Of a stretch of 64,000 bases of DNA, positions 1-11,839 are shown piece after piece; the stretch's first letter is position 1; each line of letters begins with the position of its first letter. The notes under the pieces were generated by a model, which saw only the letters and a program-made list of their open reading frames with translations, ran no database searches and was not told the origin of the DNA. This stretch comes from Aquibaculum arenosum. GTDB taxonomy: Bacteria; Pseudomonadota; Alphaproteobacteria; Kiloniellales; DSM-21159. Both the position numbers and the translations under genes were made by a program. The stretch covers positions 62,001 through 126,000 of the forward strand of contig NZ_JARHUD010000003.1 of NCBI RefSeq assembly GCF_029222965.1. Direction: 5' to 3'.

Positions 1-2394
<2,394 letters not shown>

Positions 2395-2420
2395 CCGGGG
2401 GCACACGCTACTTCAGCCGA

Positions 2421-2465
2421 ATAAAAAAAACCTCCCGAGCCGAGGGCTTCCGGGAGGTTTTTCTT
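2421..2465 (+). terminator. Bidirectional intrinsic terminator after secA
   Basis: A run of A (2423-2430) precedes the 9-bp stem AACCTCCCG (2429-2437) / CGGGAGGTT (2451-2459), followed by T-rich sequence (TTTTTCTTT). Because A and T tracts flank both sides, it can terminate secA on the plus strand and the convergent methyltransferase on the minus strand. Confidence 0.9.
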
Positions 2466-2482
2466 TGGGTGGGAGTGGATCT

Positions 2483-3115
2483 TTATCGAACCCTCAGCGC
2501 CAGGGCGCGACTGGGCACGGTGTCGGCCCGGCCAGGCATGGAGACGTAGCTCGGGGTTTCCTCCAGCACTTCCCAGACGCCTGCGCGCGCCTGTTCGGCG
2601 ACCCGGGCGGCAAAGCCGTCCTCCCAGAGACGATCCTTGACCGTAAGCACGATGACGCCCCCCGGGCGCACCACGCGTGCCAGCTCGTCCAGGCCCTCGG
2701 CGCCCACGTGCCCAACGGTGAAGACTCCGGCGCAGACGACTCCGGCAAAATGGTCGCTTTCAAGTGGCAGCGACTGGCCCATGGCGGCACGGTGCAGGCG
2801 GTCGTAGACGCCCTTGCGGTGCGCGACTTCCAGCATTCCCTCGGAGATGTCCAGCGCCTCAGCGCTGCTATAGCCGACAATCTTGAGCCATTCCCCGATC
2901 AAGCCGGTGCCGGCACCGGCATCGAGAATCGGTCCCTCGCCCACGGGTAGATGACGGCACAGCAGGGCAAGACAAATGGTTGGATGACGATATCCCAGTG
3001 ATGCCATCTCCCCGTCATAGTTCTCGGCCCACTCGTCATACTTGCGCGCAACATCATCGGGGCTGGTCGCGCTGTATACCGTGTCAAGACTCTCCGCTTT
3101 TCGCGCGGTTACCAT
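2483..3115 (-). CDS. Class I SAM-dependent methyltransferase
   Basis: This 210-residue protein has a single Rossmann-like methyltransferase domain. Motif I is visible as ILDAGAGTGLIGEWL (about residues 63-77), followed by an acidic motif II region (AEALDISEGMLEVA) and the post-motif RPGGVIVLTVKD typical of small-molecule methyltransferases. The N-terminal segment VARKYDEWAENYDGEMASLGYRHP resembles the Williams-Beuren/METTL27-like branch. The substrate cannot be read from sequence. It converges on secA with the shared terminator and diverges from the kinase at 3281 across a 165-bp spacer, so it is probably monocistronic. Confidence 0.85.
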   Translation of the reverse strand: MVTARKAESLDTVYSATSPDDVARKYDEWAENYDGEMASLGYRHPTICLALLCRHLPVGEGPILDAGAGTGLIGEWLKIVGYSSAEALDISEGMLEVAHRKGVYDRLHRAAMGQSLPLESDHFAGVVCAGVFTVGHVGAEGLDELARVVRPGGVIVLTVKDRLWEDGFAARVAEQARAGVWEVLEETPSYVSMPGRADTVPSRALALRVR

Positions 3116-3280
3116 GCGAAACTCCTCATCGGTATGGGATGGCTATTGATAGCCTCTGTGCCCTGTAATGCAAAGCGTTGGCGGATATCCTCACCTTTGC
3201 GTCGCTGCACGAGGCTGCATTTCCGGACCTCCAGTGATAGCGTCCGCCGACCCTGAGACGGAACGCGAGGTAGGACGAGC

Positions 3281-4198
3281 ATGAGTGACAATGAAGCGAT
3301 CGAGGCACTGGGGCAGCTAGCGGGCTTCGAAGCCCTGGCGGACAACGCACAGGTCACGCGCCTGGGCGGTCTGACCAATCGGGTCTATCGGGTCGAGCGG
3401 GGTGGCGAAGCCTGGGTTCTGCGGCTGCCGGGGGAAGGCACCGAGGCCTACATCGATCGCAAGGTGGAGGCGCACAATGCCCGCGCTGCCCAGCGGGCCG
3501 GGGTCTCACCGGAGTTGCTTTATGCCGATCCAGACAGCGGCGTGATGCTGATGCGCCATGTCGAGGGTGAAACGATGAGCCCCGAACATTTCCGCAGTGT
3601 GGCGGGAGCCCCCACCCGCGCCGCCCAGGCCTTCAAGCAGCTGCATCGCAGTGGCGAGACCTTCGAGTTCCACTTCGAGCTCTTCGCCATGATCGACGAC
3701 TATCTCAAGGTGCTGGAGCGGCTTGGGGCCACTCTGCCCGAAGGCTACCATGACGTGGTGGCGGAAGCCGAAGGCGTCCGCGAGGCCTTGGCAGCGCAGC
3801 CGACGCCTCTCGCCCCCTGCCATTGCGACCCCTTGTGCGAGAACTTCATCGACACCGGCAGCCGGATGTGGATCGTCGACTGGGAATACTCGGGCATGAA
3901 CGACCCGCTCTGGGATTTGGGTGATCTGTCCGTCGAGGCCGGTTTTACCGCGGCGCAGGACCAGGAAATGCTGGAGGCCTATTGCGAGGGCCCGGCACCT
4001 GCAGCCGTCCAGGGCCGCATGGTGATCTACAAGGCCATGTGCGATCTGCTCTGGACGCTCTGGGGCCTGATCCAGCACGCCAATGGCAATCCGGCCGAGG
4101 ACTTCTGGGCCTATGCCACCGAACGCTTCGCGCGCTGCAAGATCCTGATGGCCGATCCGGACTTCGCCGAGCATCTGGCGGCCGTGCGCCGCGGCTGA
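3281..4198 (+). CDS. Choline/aminoglycoside kinase-family phosphotransferase
   Basis: A 305-residue kinase of the APH/choline kinase superfamily. The N-lobe has GGLTNRVYRVE (about 29-40), a nucleotide-loop-like segment. The catalytic loop is HCDPLCENF (181-189), the Brenner motif with Asp183 and Asn188, and the metal-binding Asp is in IVDWEYSGMNDPLWDLGDL (D200). The DWEY and DLGDLS blocks are characteristic of LicA/choline-kinase-like proteins rather than antibiotic-modifying enzymes, so phosphorylation of choline, ethanolamine or a similar alcohol is inferred. ATG is preceded by an AGGTAGGA-type ribosome site. It ends 16 bp before the convergent purD stop. Confidence 0.8.
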   Translation: MSDNEAIEALGQLAGFEALADNAQVTRLGGLTNRVYRVERGGEAWVLRLPGEGTEAYIDRKVEAHNARAAQRAGVSPELLYADPDSGVMLMRHVEGETMSPEHFRSVAGAPTRAAQAFKQLHRSGETFEFHFELFAMIDDYLKVLERLGATLPEGYHDVVAEAEGVREALAAQPTPLAPCHCDPLCENFIDTGSRMWIVDWEYSGMNDPLWDLGDLSVEAGFTAAQDQEMLEAYCEGPAPAAVQGRMVIYKAMCDLLWTLWGLIQHANGNPAEDFWAYATERFARCKILMADPDFAEHLAAVRRG

Positions 4199-4214
4199 TC
4201 CAGCTGCGACGGCG

Positions 4215-5489
4215 TCACGTGAGCGCGCGCCAGCCGATGTCTTTGCGGCAAAAGCCCTGCGGCCAGTCGATGCGTGCCACAGCGGCATAGGCGCGCTCGC
4301 GGGCCTGTGCCAAGTCCTCTCCCTGGGCGCAGACATTGAGCACCCGGCCACCGGCCGCCTGCAGACTGCCGTCCTCCGCGCGCCGGGTGCCGGCGTGGAA
4401 GAGGGTGACACCCTCCACCTGCGCCGCCTGCTCCAGGCCGCGGATCTTGGTGCCCTTCTCATAGCTGTCGGGATAGCCCTCTGCCGCCAGCACCACGGTC
4501 AGGGCCGGCTGCGGCGACCAGGACAGCGAGACTTCGCTGAGCCGCCCCTTTGCAGCTGCGCTCAGCACGGCCAGCAGGTCGCTTTCCAGGCGCAGCATCA
4601 GGGTCTGGCACTCCGGGTCGCCGAAACGCACGTTGTGCTCCAGCAAGCGCGGCGTGCCATCCGAAGCGATCATCAGCCCGGCGAAGAGCACGCCGCGGAA
4701 GGGCCGCCCCTCGGCGGCCATGCCGCGCACTGTGGGCTCGACGATCTCGCGCATGACGCGCTCCTGCAGCGCCGGCGTCATCAAGGGCGCCGGGGAGTAG
4801 GCGCCCATGCCACCGGTGTTGGGCCCGGCGTCGCCGTCAAACGCTCGCTTGTGGTCCTGAGCGCTGGCCAGCGGCAGGGCCGTGGTGCCGTCGCAGAGCG
4901 CGAAAAAGCTGACCTCTTCGCCGTCAAGAAACTCTTCGATCACCACTTCGGCTCCGGCGCTGCCGAAGCGTCCTTCCAGCAGGGCCGCGTCGATAGCGGC
5001 TTCCGCTTCCGCCAGTGTCGCACAGACGCTCACTCCCTTGCCGGCGGCCAGACCATCGGCCTTGACCACGATGGGCGCGCCCTGCTCCCGGGCGAAGTCC
5101 TTGGCTGCCGCGGCATCGGTGAAGCGGCCATAGGCGGCGGTGGGAATGCCCTGGCGGGCGCAGAGATCCTTCATGAAGCCCTTGGAACCCTCCAGCGCCG
5201 CGGCCGCCGCGCTGGGGCCAAAGGCTGCGATGCCGACCTCTTCCAGCCGGTCGACCAACCCGGCTACCAGCGGCGCCTCGGGACCCACGATCACCAGCTC
5301 CGGGCGGGCCTCCCGGCAGAAGGCCATCAGGCCCTCGACATCCTCGGCGGGAATCTCCAGACACTCCGCAACCTCGGCAATGCCGGCATTGCCTGGCGCG
5401 CACCACAGTCGCTCGCACGCCGGCGAAGCCGCGATTGCCCAACAGATCGCATGCTCGCGGCCGCCGCCGCCCACCACCAATACCTTCAT
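4215..5489 (-). CDS. purD: Phosphoribosylamine--glycine ligase (GAR synthetase)
   Basis: PurD ligates glycine to 5-phosphoribosylamine using ATP, the second step of de novo purine synthesis in the cytosol. The protein begins [19 protein letters not shown], the canonical PurD start. The frame is open further upstream, but this ATG at 5489 has a GAGG ribosome site and gives 424 residues, the usual family length. ATP-grasp features are visible: [11 protein letters not shown] (about 140-150), the [12 protein letters not shown] block, the [14 protein letters not shown] loop and [10 protein letters not shown]. It is divergent from xseA, with only 65 bp between the two starts, so the promoters must be packed into that gap. 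Confidence 0.97.
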   Translation of the reverse strand: MKVLVVGGGGREHAICWAIAASPACERLWCAPGNAGIAEVAECLEIPAEDVEGLMAFCREARPELVIVGPEAPLVAGLVDRLEEVGIAAFGPSAAAAALEGSKGFMKDLCARQGIPTAAYGRFTDAAAAKDFAREQGAPIVVKADGLAAGKGVSVCATLAEAEAAIDAALLEGRFGSAGAEVVIEEFLDGEEVSFFALCDGTTALPLASAQDHKRAFDGDAGPNTGGMGAYSPAPLMTPALQERVMREIVEPTVRGMAAEGRPFRGVLFAGLMIASDGTPRLLEHNVRFGDPECQTLMLRLESDLLAVLSAAAKGRLSEVSLSWSPQPALTVVLAAEGYPDSYEKGTKIRGLEQAAQVEGVTLFHAGTRRAEDGSLQAAGGRVLNVCAQGEDLAQARERAYAAVARIDWPQGFCRKDIGWRALT

Positions 5490-5554
5490 CCCGCCTCGAT
5501 CCCTTTCCCGGCTTGTCCTACAGGCGCGCTCTTGTAGCATGGCGCGGCGAAACC

Positions 5555-7132
5555 ATGAGTGAAACTTACACCACCCCCGGCCTTCAGCCCGAGCGCGCCG
5601 GCGCCAACCTGCCGGAGCTCACCGTCTCGGAGATCAGCGGCGCGATCAAGCGCACGCTGGAAAGCGCGTTCGATCGCGTGCGGGTGCGCGGCGAGATTTC
5701 CGGTTTCAAGCGCGCCGCCTCCGGTCACTGCTACATGGCGCTGAAAGACGAGCGGGCGGTGCTGGATGGGGTCTGCTGGCGCGGCACGGCACAGCGCCTC
5801 AGCATCCAGCCGGAAGACGGTCTCGAGGTCATCGCCACCGGCCGGATCACCAGCTACGCCGGCCGCTCCAAATACCAGATGGTAATCGACTCGCTGGAGC
5901 TTGCCGGCGAAGGCGCGCTGCTGAAGCTGTTGGAGGAACGCAAACGCAAGCTGGGTGCCGAAGGTCTCTTCGCACCGGAACGCAAGCGGGCCCTGCCCTT
6001 CCTGCCCGAGGTCATCGGGGTGGTGACCTCACCCAGCGGTGCGGTGATCCGCGACATCCTGCACCGCCTGGCCGAACGCTTCCCGCGACGGGTGCTGGTC
6101 TGGCCGGTGCTGGTGCAGGGTCAGGGCGCCGCCGAGCAGGTGGCCGAGGCCATCCGCGGGTTCAACGCGCTGCCGGCGAAGGGGCCGGTGCCACGGCCCG
6201 ACCTGCTGATCGTCGCGCGCGGTGGCGGCAGCCTGGAAGACCTCTGGGCCTTCAATGAAGAGATGGTGGTGCGCGCCGCCGCAGAGTCCGCCATTCCCCT
6301 GATCTCCGCGGTCGGGCACGAAACCGATACCACCCTGATCGACTTCGCCTCTGACCGCCGGGCACCGACCCCCACCGCGGCCGCCGAGATCGCCGTGCCG
6401 GTGCGCAGCGAGCTCCAGTCCCAGGTGCTGGATTTCGAGCGGCGCCTGCTGGGCAGCAGCGTTCGGCAGCTGGCCGAACGGCGCAATCAGGTGGAGGGCC
6501 TGGCCCGGGGCTTGCCGGATCCGCAGCGCCTGCTGCAGGAGAAGACCCAGAGCCTCGACGATCGCAGCGAACGCCTGCAGCTGGCCGGACGCAGCTTTCT
6601 CGACCGCCGTGGGGCGGAACTGGAAAGCCTCGGTCATCGCCTGCCGCACCCGCGCCAGCAGCTCCGCTACGCCCAGCAGGCCCTGGATGGCGCCCGCGAC
6701 CGCCTGAGCCCGGCCATGCAGCGCCTGGTCACACAGCGGCGCCAGCTGGTCGAGCGCCTGCGGCCGCTGCCGCCCCGGCGCGAACTGGCTCACGCGGTCC
6801 AGACACTGGCCACCTGTGGCGAACGGCTCGAGCCGGCGATGCGCCGGGTCCTGACCGCCAGGAAAGACACCCTGGACGCAAGCAAGCGCCTGCTGGAGAC
6901 GCTCTCCTATAAGGGGACCCTGGAGCGCGGCTATGCCGTGGTGCGAGGGCCCCAGGGGCTGCAGCCTCGGGCCAAGGATGTGCGCAAGGGTGACGAACTG
7001 CGCATCGAGTTCTTCGATGGTGCGGTGACCGCGCTGGCGAGCGGCGGCCGTGAGGCCAGCTCCGCCGCGGCGAAGCCTGCCACTCCTCCGCAACCACACG
7101 GCCCGGCACCGAAACAAGGCAAGTTGCTGTAG
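5555..7132 (+). CDS. xseA: Exodeoxyribonuclease VII large subunit
   Basis: XseA is the catalytic large subunit of exonuclease VII, a single-strand-specific nuclease that works with several copies of XseB. The 525-residue protein has the N-terminal OB-fold (about residues 18-120, starting at [15 protein letters not shown] and including [13 protein letters not shown]), then the catalytic domain with [34 protein letters not shown] and [16 protein letters not shown] long coiled-coil Arg/Leu-rich region and a C-terminal barrel with [11 protein letters not shown] follow. ATG 5555 is chosen because homology begins shortly after it; the open frame upstream overlaps purD. The small subunit gene is not in this window. 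Confidence 0.97.
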   Translation: MSETYTTPGLQPERAGANLPELTVSEISGAIKRTLESAFDRVRVRGEISGFKRAASGHCYMALKDERAVLDGVCWRGTAQRLSIQPEDGLEVIATGRITSYAGRSKYQMVIDSLELAGEGALLKLLEERKRKLGAEGLFAPERKRALPFLPEVIGVVTSPSGAVIRDILHRLAERFPRRVLVWPVLVQGQGAAEQVAEAIRGFNALPAKGPVPRPDLLIVARGGGSLEDLWAFNEEMVVRAAAESAIPLISAVGHETDTTLIDFASDRRAPTPTAAAEIAVPVRSELQSQVLDFERRLLGSSVRQLAERRNQVEGLARGLPDPQRLLQEKTQSLDDRSERLQLAGRSFLDRRGAELESLGHRLPHPRQQLRYAQQALDGARDRLSPAMQRLVTQRRQLVERLRPLPPRRELAHAVQTLATCGERLEPAMRRVLTARKDTLDASKRLLETLSYKGTLERGYAVVRGPQGLQPRAKDVRKGDELRIEFFDGAVTALASGGREASSAAAKPATPPQPHGPAPKQGKLL

Positions 7133-7163
7133 CGAGCCGCGTTACCGACCGCAACTGCGGCAC

Positions 7164-9425
7164 TCAGGGTCCGCCGTAGAGGTTGCGGCGCTCCTGCTGC
7201 TCCAGCATGCGCTGATGCGCTTCGTTCTCACCGCCAGAGCTGCTGGAACTTGAGCTGCCGCCACTGGCGATGCTGTCGATGAGACGATCGAGAAATCCGC
7301 CTTGATCCTCGGAGGCCTGGGCCTGGCGTTGCTCCAACTGCGGCTGCGGTTGCGGCACCGGCGCCTGGATCGGCAAGGGCTGTACGGGCTCGCCCTCCAG
7401 GGCGCGGGTGACGATAGATTTCCAAAGGCGGGCCGGCAGGCTGCCGCCGGTGACCTGTTGCATCGGCGTGCCGTCGTCGTTGCCGACCCACACACCGACC
7501 ACAAGCTCCGCGGTGAAGCCGATGAACCAGGCATCGCGGAAGTCCTGGGTCGTGCCGGTCTTGCCGCCCGCCGGACGACCGGGATCGGCCGCCTTGCTGG
7601 TGCCCCAGGCAACGCTGGCCTGCAGCAGGTCGAGCATGGCTGCATGGGCGGACGGCGAGATGACCCGACCCAGCCCCTGCCCTTCGCGACGAAACACAAC
7701 TTCGCCGCCCGGCGTGGCGAGGTGGCGCAGGCCGAAAGGCCAGACGCCATAGCCGCCGTTGGCGAAGGCGGCATAGGCCGCTGTGAGGTCCAGCAGAGTC
7801 ACCTCGGAGGTGCCGAGCGCAAGACTGGGCAGACTGTCGAGCCGGCTGGAGATGCCCAGGCGCTGGGCCTGCTCCACCACGCTGTCCGCCCCCTGTTGCT
7901 GCAACACCTGGACGGCCACAGAGTTGAGCGAGCGGGCGAAGGCCTCGCGGAGCGTGACCTCGCCGTAGAAACGGTCGCCGAAGTTGCCGGGCGACCAGGG
8001 CCCCTGCGGCAGGGAGACGGTGATCGGCCCATCGTTCACCCGCTGATCGGGTGCCGCGCCGGCCTCCATGGCAGACAGATAGACGAAGGGCTTGAAGGCC
8101 GAGCCGGGCTGGCGCAGGGCTTGGACCGCCCGATTGAATTGGCTTTCGCCGTAGCTGCGTCCGCCGGCCATGGCCCGCACAGCGCCGTCCGGGGAGAGCA
8201 TCACCACCGCCGCCTGGCTGACGCCACGTTCGGCGCCGGCGTCACTCAACAGCGCCTCGATCTCCTCCTCGACGATGCGCTGCAGCCGGGGGTCGAGGGT
8301 CGTGTGCGCCACCAAGTCGCGCTCCAGCGGCCCGATCGCGTCCTCGACCTGGCTGGTGGCCCAGTCCGCAAAATAGCGACCGCGCCCCCGCGGTCTTTCT
8401 CCCGGCGTGGCCCGTTCCTCCAGCGCGAGCAGAGCCTCCTCCTCGCTAACAAAGTCTGCCGCCACCATAGCGTCCAGGACGCTGCGGGCGCGCTCATGGG
8501 CGAGATCGGGATTGTGGGCCGGATTGTAGCGCGAAGGCGCGCGCAGCAGCCCGGCCAGCAAGGCGGCTTCATAGAGATCCAGAGCGGTGGCCGACTTGCC
8601 GAAATAGCGATTGGCCGCGGCATCCACCCCATAGGTGCCGGCTCCGAAGTAGACGCGGTTGAGGTAGAGCGAGAGGATCTGGTCCTTGCTCAGCTTGTAC
8701 TCCAGCCAGAAGGCCAGAAGCAGTTCGCGGATCTTGCGATCGTAGGTGCGCTCAGAGCTGAGAAAGACGTTCTTGGCGAGCTGCTGCGTGATGGTCGAGC
8801 CGCCCTGGACCACGCGGCCGGCGCGGAAATTGGCCACCACTGCCCGGGAGAGACCGATGGGGTCGAGCCCGAAATGGCTATAGAAGCGCCGGTCCTCGAT
8901 TGCCAGCACCGCCTGGGGCACATGCGCCGGCAGGTCTTCGACCGAAAGCGCAACGCCATAGAGTTCGCCGTAAGCGGCAACCCGCCCACCCTCGGCGTCC
9001 ACGACCTGCAGGCTGGGTTGGCGGGTGGATTCGGCGATGCGGCGCACATCGGGCAGGTCCCAGGCGTACCAGCCGGCCACGAGCCCCACGATCAGCAGCA
9101 ACCAGATCGCAGCGGCCGCGCTCCAAGCCAGCAGACGCCGCCAGAGCCCACTCTTGCGACCAGCGCCGCTCGCACTCGCCTTGGCCCTGCCGCGCCCACC
9201 GGTGCCGCTCGCGCTCTTCGCGTTGGTCTTGGCCGGGGAGGCCGTGCGCCGCGCGGTGGCTGCAGAAGCCTTGGTCTCGGCCGGCGTGCTTGCGCTTGAG
9301 CTGCTACGGGTGCTGCTGCGCGCGGCCCCACCACGGGCCGTCCGGGCGCCCGCAGACTTGGACGCCTTTCCCGGTTTGGCGCCGCCGCTGGGCGCGCGCT
9401 TGGGGGTTCGCGATAAGGGTGCCAT
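7164..9425 (-). CDS. Class A penicillin-binding protein (PBP1A family)
   Basis: A bifunctional peptidoglycan synthase of 753 residues. Residues 1 to about 95 form an Ala/Ser/Lys/Arg-rich low-complexity cytoplasmic tail, then comes one membrane anchor (about 98-120). The glycosyltransferase domain shows the catalytic EDRRFYSHFG (Glu177) and QGGSTITQQLAKN (207-219). The transpeptidase domain has the SxxK motif in RQPGSAFKPF (Ser442-Lys445), SLN (499-501) and KTG (622-624). The C-terminus ends in a Gln/Pro linker and a poly-Ser stretch before GGENEAHQRMLEQQ. It acts in the periplasm in cell-wall elongation or division. The gene is convergent with xseA and probably has its own transcript. Confidence 0.94.
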   Translation of the reverse strand: MAPLSRTPKRAPSGGAKPGKASKSAGARTARGGAARSSTRSSSSASTPAETKASAATARRTASPAKTNAKSASGTGGRGRAKASASGAGRKSGLWRRLLAWSAAAAIWLLLIVGLVAGWYAWDLPDVRRIAESTRQPSLQVVDAEGGRVAAYGELYGVALSVEDLPAHVPQAVLAIEDRRFYSHFGLDPIGLSRAVVANFRAGRVVQGGSTITQQLAKNVFLSSERTYDRKIRELLLAFWLEYKLSKDQILSLYLNRVYFGAGTYGVDAAANRYFGKSATALDLYEAALLAGLLRAPSRYNPAHNPDLAHERARSVLDAMVAADFVSEEEALLALEERATPGERPRGRGRYFADWATSQVEDAIGPLERDLVAHTTLDPRLQRIVEEEIEALLSDAGAERGVSQAAVVMLSPDGAVRAMAGGRSYGESQFNRAVQALRQPGSAFKPFVYLSAMEAGAAPDQRVNDGPITVSLPQGPWSPGNFGDRFYGEVTLREAFARSLNSVAVQVLQQQGADSVVEQAQRLGISSRLDSLPSLALGTSEVTLLDLTAAYAAFANGGYGVWPFGLRHLATPGGEVVFRREGQGLGRVISPSAHAAMLDLLQASVAWGTSKAADPGRPAGGKTGTTQDFRDAWFIGFTAELVVGVWVGNDDGTPMQQVTGGSLPARLWKSIVTRALEGEPVQPLPIQAPVPQPQPQLEQRQAQASEDQGGFLDRLIDSIASGGSSSSSSSGGENEAHQRMLEQQERRNLYGGP

Positions 9426-9518
9426 GCCGCCTGTTTAGCGGGAACTTCCGGGCAAAAGAAAGGCAGGGGCTGTCTGCCCCGAAATGGTCACGGAGCGCGT
9501 CCAGCGATAATCCCAACG

Positions 9519-9550
9519 GAAAAGGGGCGCCGGAACGCGCCCGGCGCCCT
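9519..9550 (-). terminator. Intrinsic terminator after rplS
   Basis: Stem GGGCGCCGG (9525-9533) / CCGGCGCCC (9541-9549) with a 7-base loop. On the minus strand it is followed by CTTTTCC, from the AAAA run at 9520-9523. It lies about 40 bp beyond the rplS stop and ends the ffh-rplS operon. Confidence 0.75.
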
Positions 9551-9589
9551 GCAAAGCAGGCTTTCCCGAACCCGCAGGTTCACCAGGGC

Positions 9590-9997
9590 TCAGCCCTTGG
9601 CGCGCTCGCGATCGGCCTGGTTCAGCTTGGCGCTGACACCGGTGGTGGCCTCTGCGATACGCGCGGACTTGCCGCGACGGCCGCGCAGGTAATAGAGCTT
9701 CGCGCGACGCACATCGCCGCGGCGCACCACGTCGATGCCGTCGATCCGCGGGCTGTACAGCGGGAAGACACGTTCCACGCCCTCGCCGTAGGAGATCTTG
9801 CGCACGGTGAAAGCAGAGTTGATGCCGCGGTTCTTGCGCGCAATCACCACGCCCTCGAAGGCCTGGATGCGCTCGCGCGTGCCCTCAACCACCTTCACCT
9901 TCACCCGCACGGTGTCGCCGGGCGCAAAGGAGGGAATCGCCTTGGCTTCGGTCAGCTGGGCGATCTGCTCCTGCTCGAGCTGCTGAATGGTATTCAT
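9590..9997 (-). CDS. rplS: 50S ribosomal protein L19
   Basis: L19 sits at the 30S-50S interface of the ribosome. The 135-residue product carries [36 protein letters not shown] and the [43 protein letters not shown] block diagnostic of L19. Bacterial L19 is usually 115-130 residues; the extra length is a short C-terminal tail. It is the last gene of a ffh-rpsP-rimM-trmD-rplS operon, 11 bp after trmD, and is followed by an intrinsic terminator. Confidence 0.98.
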   Translation of the reverse strand: MNTIQQLEQEQIAQLTEAKAIPSFAPGDTVRVKVKVVEGTRERIQAFEGVVIARKNRGINSAFTVRKISYGEGVERVFPLYSPRIDGIDVVRRGDVRRAKLYYLRGRRGKSARIAEATTGVSAKLNQADRERAKG

Positions 9998-10008
9998 GGC
10001 CCTCGGTC

Positions 10009-10758
10009 CTATCCTTCGTCTTTCTCGCCGCTCTCGCGGCTTGCCAGATAACGGCGCCAGATATCCGGTCGCCGTTGCCTTGTCACGTCCTCAGCCTGCG
10101 CCCGCCGCCAGCGGCGGACCTTCTCATGGTGACCGGAGAGCAGGACCTCCGGCGCCTTCCGTCCCTGCCATTCGGCCGGACGTGTGAAGAGGGGATGCTC
10201 AAGCAGTCCCTCCTCGAACGATTCCTCTGCAGCGCTCTCGGCATTGCCCATCACCCCGGGCAGCAGCCGCACCACCGCATCCAGCAGCACCAGCGCCGCC
10301 ATCTCGCCGCCAGAGAGCACGAAGTCGCCGACGCTGACTTCCAGCACCTCCCGCGCGTCCAGCACACGCTGATCGACCCCTTCGTAGCGGCCGCAGAGCA
10401 GCCGCAGGCCGGGGCCGGCCGCAAACTCCCGCACCAGCGCCTGATCCAACAGCCGCCCGCGCGGGGTCAAGTACACCAAAGGGCCCGGTCGCTCGGCGAT
10501 GGCCTCGATGGCGGCGTCCACCACGTCGGGGCGCATCACCATTCCGGGTCCACCGCCCAGGGGGGTGTCGTCCACGGAGCGGTGTTTATCGCGCGCGAAA
10601 TCCCGGATGTCCAGGACTTCCAAGGCCCAGAGCCCCCGTGCCAGCCCCCGCCCCGCAAGGCTGAGACCGAGTGGCCCGGGAAAGGCTTCCGGAAAGAGCG
10701 TCAACACGCTTGCGGTCCAGAGGTTGCCCCCCACATCGCCGGTCGCGTCTGCCGCCAC
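10009..10758 (-). CDS. trmD: tRNA (guanine37-N1)-methyltransferase
   Basis: TrmD methylates G37 next to the anticodon and prevents +1 frameshifting. The 249-residue protein contains the knot-fold signatures [27 protein letters not shown] (about 47-73), [12 protein letters not shown] and [17 protein letters not shown], followed by the C-terminal tRNA-binding domain with [10 protein letters not shown] and [14 protein letters not shown]. The start codon is GTG at 10758, supported by an AAGGAAGG ribosome site; the N-terminus is slightly longer than in E. coli. It sits between rimM (30 bp upstream) and rplS in a conserved operon. Confidence 0.97.
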   Translation of the reverse strand: MAADATGDVGGNLWTASVLTLFPEAFPGPLGLSLAGRGLARGLWALEVLDIRDFARDKHRSVDDTPLGGGPGMVMRPDVVDAAIEAIAERPGPLVYLTPRGRLLDQALVREFAAGPGLRLLCGRYEGVDQRVLDAREVLEVSVGDFVLSGGEMAALVLLDAVVRLLPGVMGNAESAAEESFEEGLLEHPLFTRPAEWQGRKAPEVLLSGHHEKVRRWRRAQAEDVTRQRRPDIWRRYLASRESGEKDEG

Positions 10759-10788
10759 GACAGCCCTTCCTTTCCGGACGGCGCGGAC

Positions 10789-11346
10789 TTATGCCCTGCC
10801 GTCTCCCTCCTGTCCAGTCCCGGTCCCGTCATCGGACGCGGCGGTCACCGCCTCGGGCGGTTCGGCCACCAAGCGGCCCGCAGCCAGGTCGACCTGCGGC
10901 ACCACCTGGCGGGTGAAGGGCAGGTGACTGCGGGAGCCGTCCTCGCCCTCGATCTCCAGCAGATCGCCCGCCCCGAAGTCCTGTACCGCAACCACCCGAC
11001 CCAGATCGGTTCCTTCGGCCGTTTCCACCCGCAGCCCAATCAGGTCCGCGTGATAGAACTCCTCCGGATCCTCCGGGGGCGGCAGCGCACTGCGCGGCAC
11101 GTAGAGCCGCAAGCCTCTGAGGGCCTCGGCGGCATCGCGGTCGCGCACACCCTCGACCTCTGCCAACAGCAGGCCCTTGACTTGCCCCTTGAGCCGAAGC
11201 GTGTACTGACGCGCGCCGGCCTCGTCGGAGAGCGGGCCGTAAGCTGCCACGCTCTCCGGGTCTTCGGTGAAGGCCTTGATGCGCACCAGCCCACGCACCC
11301 CGTGGGGACCCACAACGGCCGCCAGGCAGATGCGAGGCTCGCTCAT
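10789..11346 (-). CDS. rimM: Ribosome maturation factor RimM
   Basis: RimM assists maturation of the 30S head by binding S19 and 16S rRNA. The 185-residue protein has the N-terminal beta-barrel with ICLAAVVGPHGVRGLVRIKAF (about 5-25), then the PRC-barrel domain with YHADLIGLRVETAEGTDLGRVVAVQDFGAGDLLEIE. The acidic C-terminal tail is species-specific. It lies between rpsP and trmD on the minus strand, the standard order, and is probably co-transcribed with both. Confidence 0.96.
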   Translation of the reverse strand: MSEPRICLAAVVGPHGVRGLVRIKAFTEDPESVAAYGPLSDEAGARQYTLRLKGQVKGLLLAEVEGVRDRDAAEALRGLRLYVPRSALPPPEDPEEFYHADLIGLRVETAEGTDLGRVVAVQDFGAGDLLEIEGEDGSRSHLPFTRQVVPQVDLAAGRLVAEPPEAVTAASDDGTGTGQEGDGRA

Positions 11347-11375
11347 GCCGGGCTCCGCCGGCAGCCCAATGCGAC

Positions 11376-11777
11376 TCAGGCCTCGGCAGAGGCTTCGGTG
11401 GAGGCCTCAGGCGTCTCGGCAGCGGCTGCCGCGGCCTCCTTGCGCCGCTCCTCGGCCTCACGCAGGCGCTCCTGCGCCTTGGCCTTGGGCTGGCTCTTCT
11501 TGCTCTGCTCGCGCCGCTCGCGCGCCGGCATCAGTTCGGCATCGCTGAAGAAGCGGGCCACACGGTCGCTCGGCACCGCGCCTTGACTCAGCCAGTGCTT
11601 CACCCGCTCTTCCTTGATGACGATGCGATCGGCATGCTCGCGCGGTAGCATCGGGTTGTAGGCACCCACCTTCTCGATGAAGCGGCCGTCGCGCGGGCTG
11701 CGCGAGTCGGCGACCACGATCTGGTAGTAGGGGCGCTTCTTGGCACCGCCGCGCGAAAGACGAATACGCAAGGCCAT
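11376..11777 (-). CDS. rpsP: 30S ribosomal protein S16
   Basis: S16 is an early-binding 30S assembly protein. The 133-residue product starts [38 protein letters not shown], the S16 signature, and the family core ends near residue 85. A roughly 45-residue Glu/Ala/Lys-rich extension follows, typical of alphaproteobacterial S16 proteins and probably disordered. It follows ffh by 62 bp on the minus strand and opens the rpsP-rimM-trmD-rplS part of the operon. Confidence 0.97.
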   Translation of the reverse strand: MALRIRLSRGGAKKRPYYQIVVADSRSPRDGRFIEKVGAYNPMLPREHADRIVIKEERVKHWLSQGAVPSDRVARFFSDAELMPARERREQSKKSQPKAKAQERLREAEERRKEAAAAAAETPEASTEASAEA

Positions 11778-11839
11778 AGCAACTTTTCCTCTGTTTCTCT
11801 AACTGTGATGAACGTCGATATCGTGTGGTGAGTTGGCGC

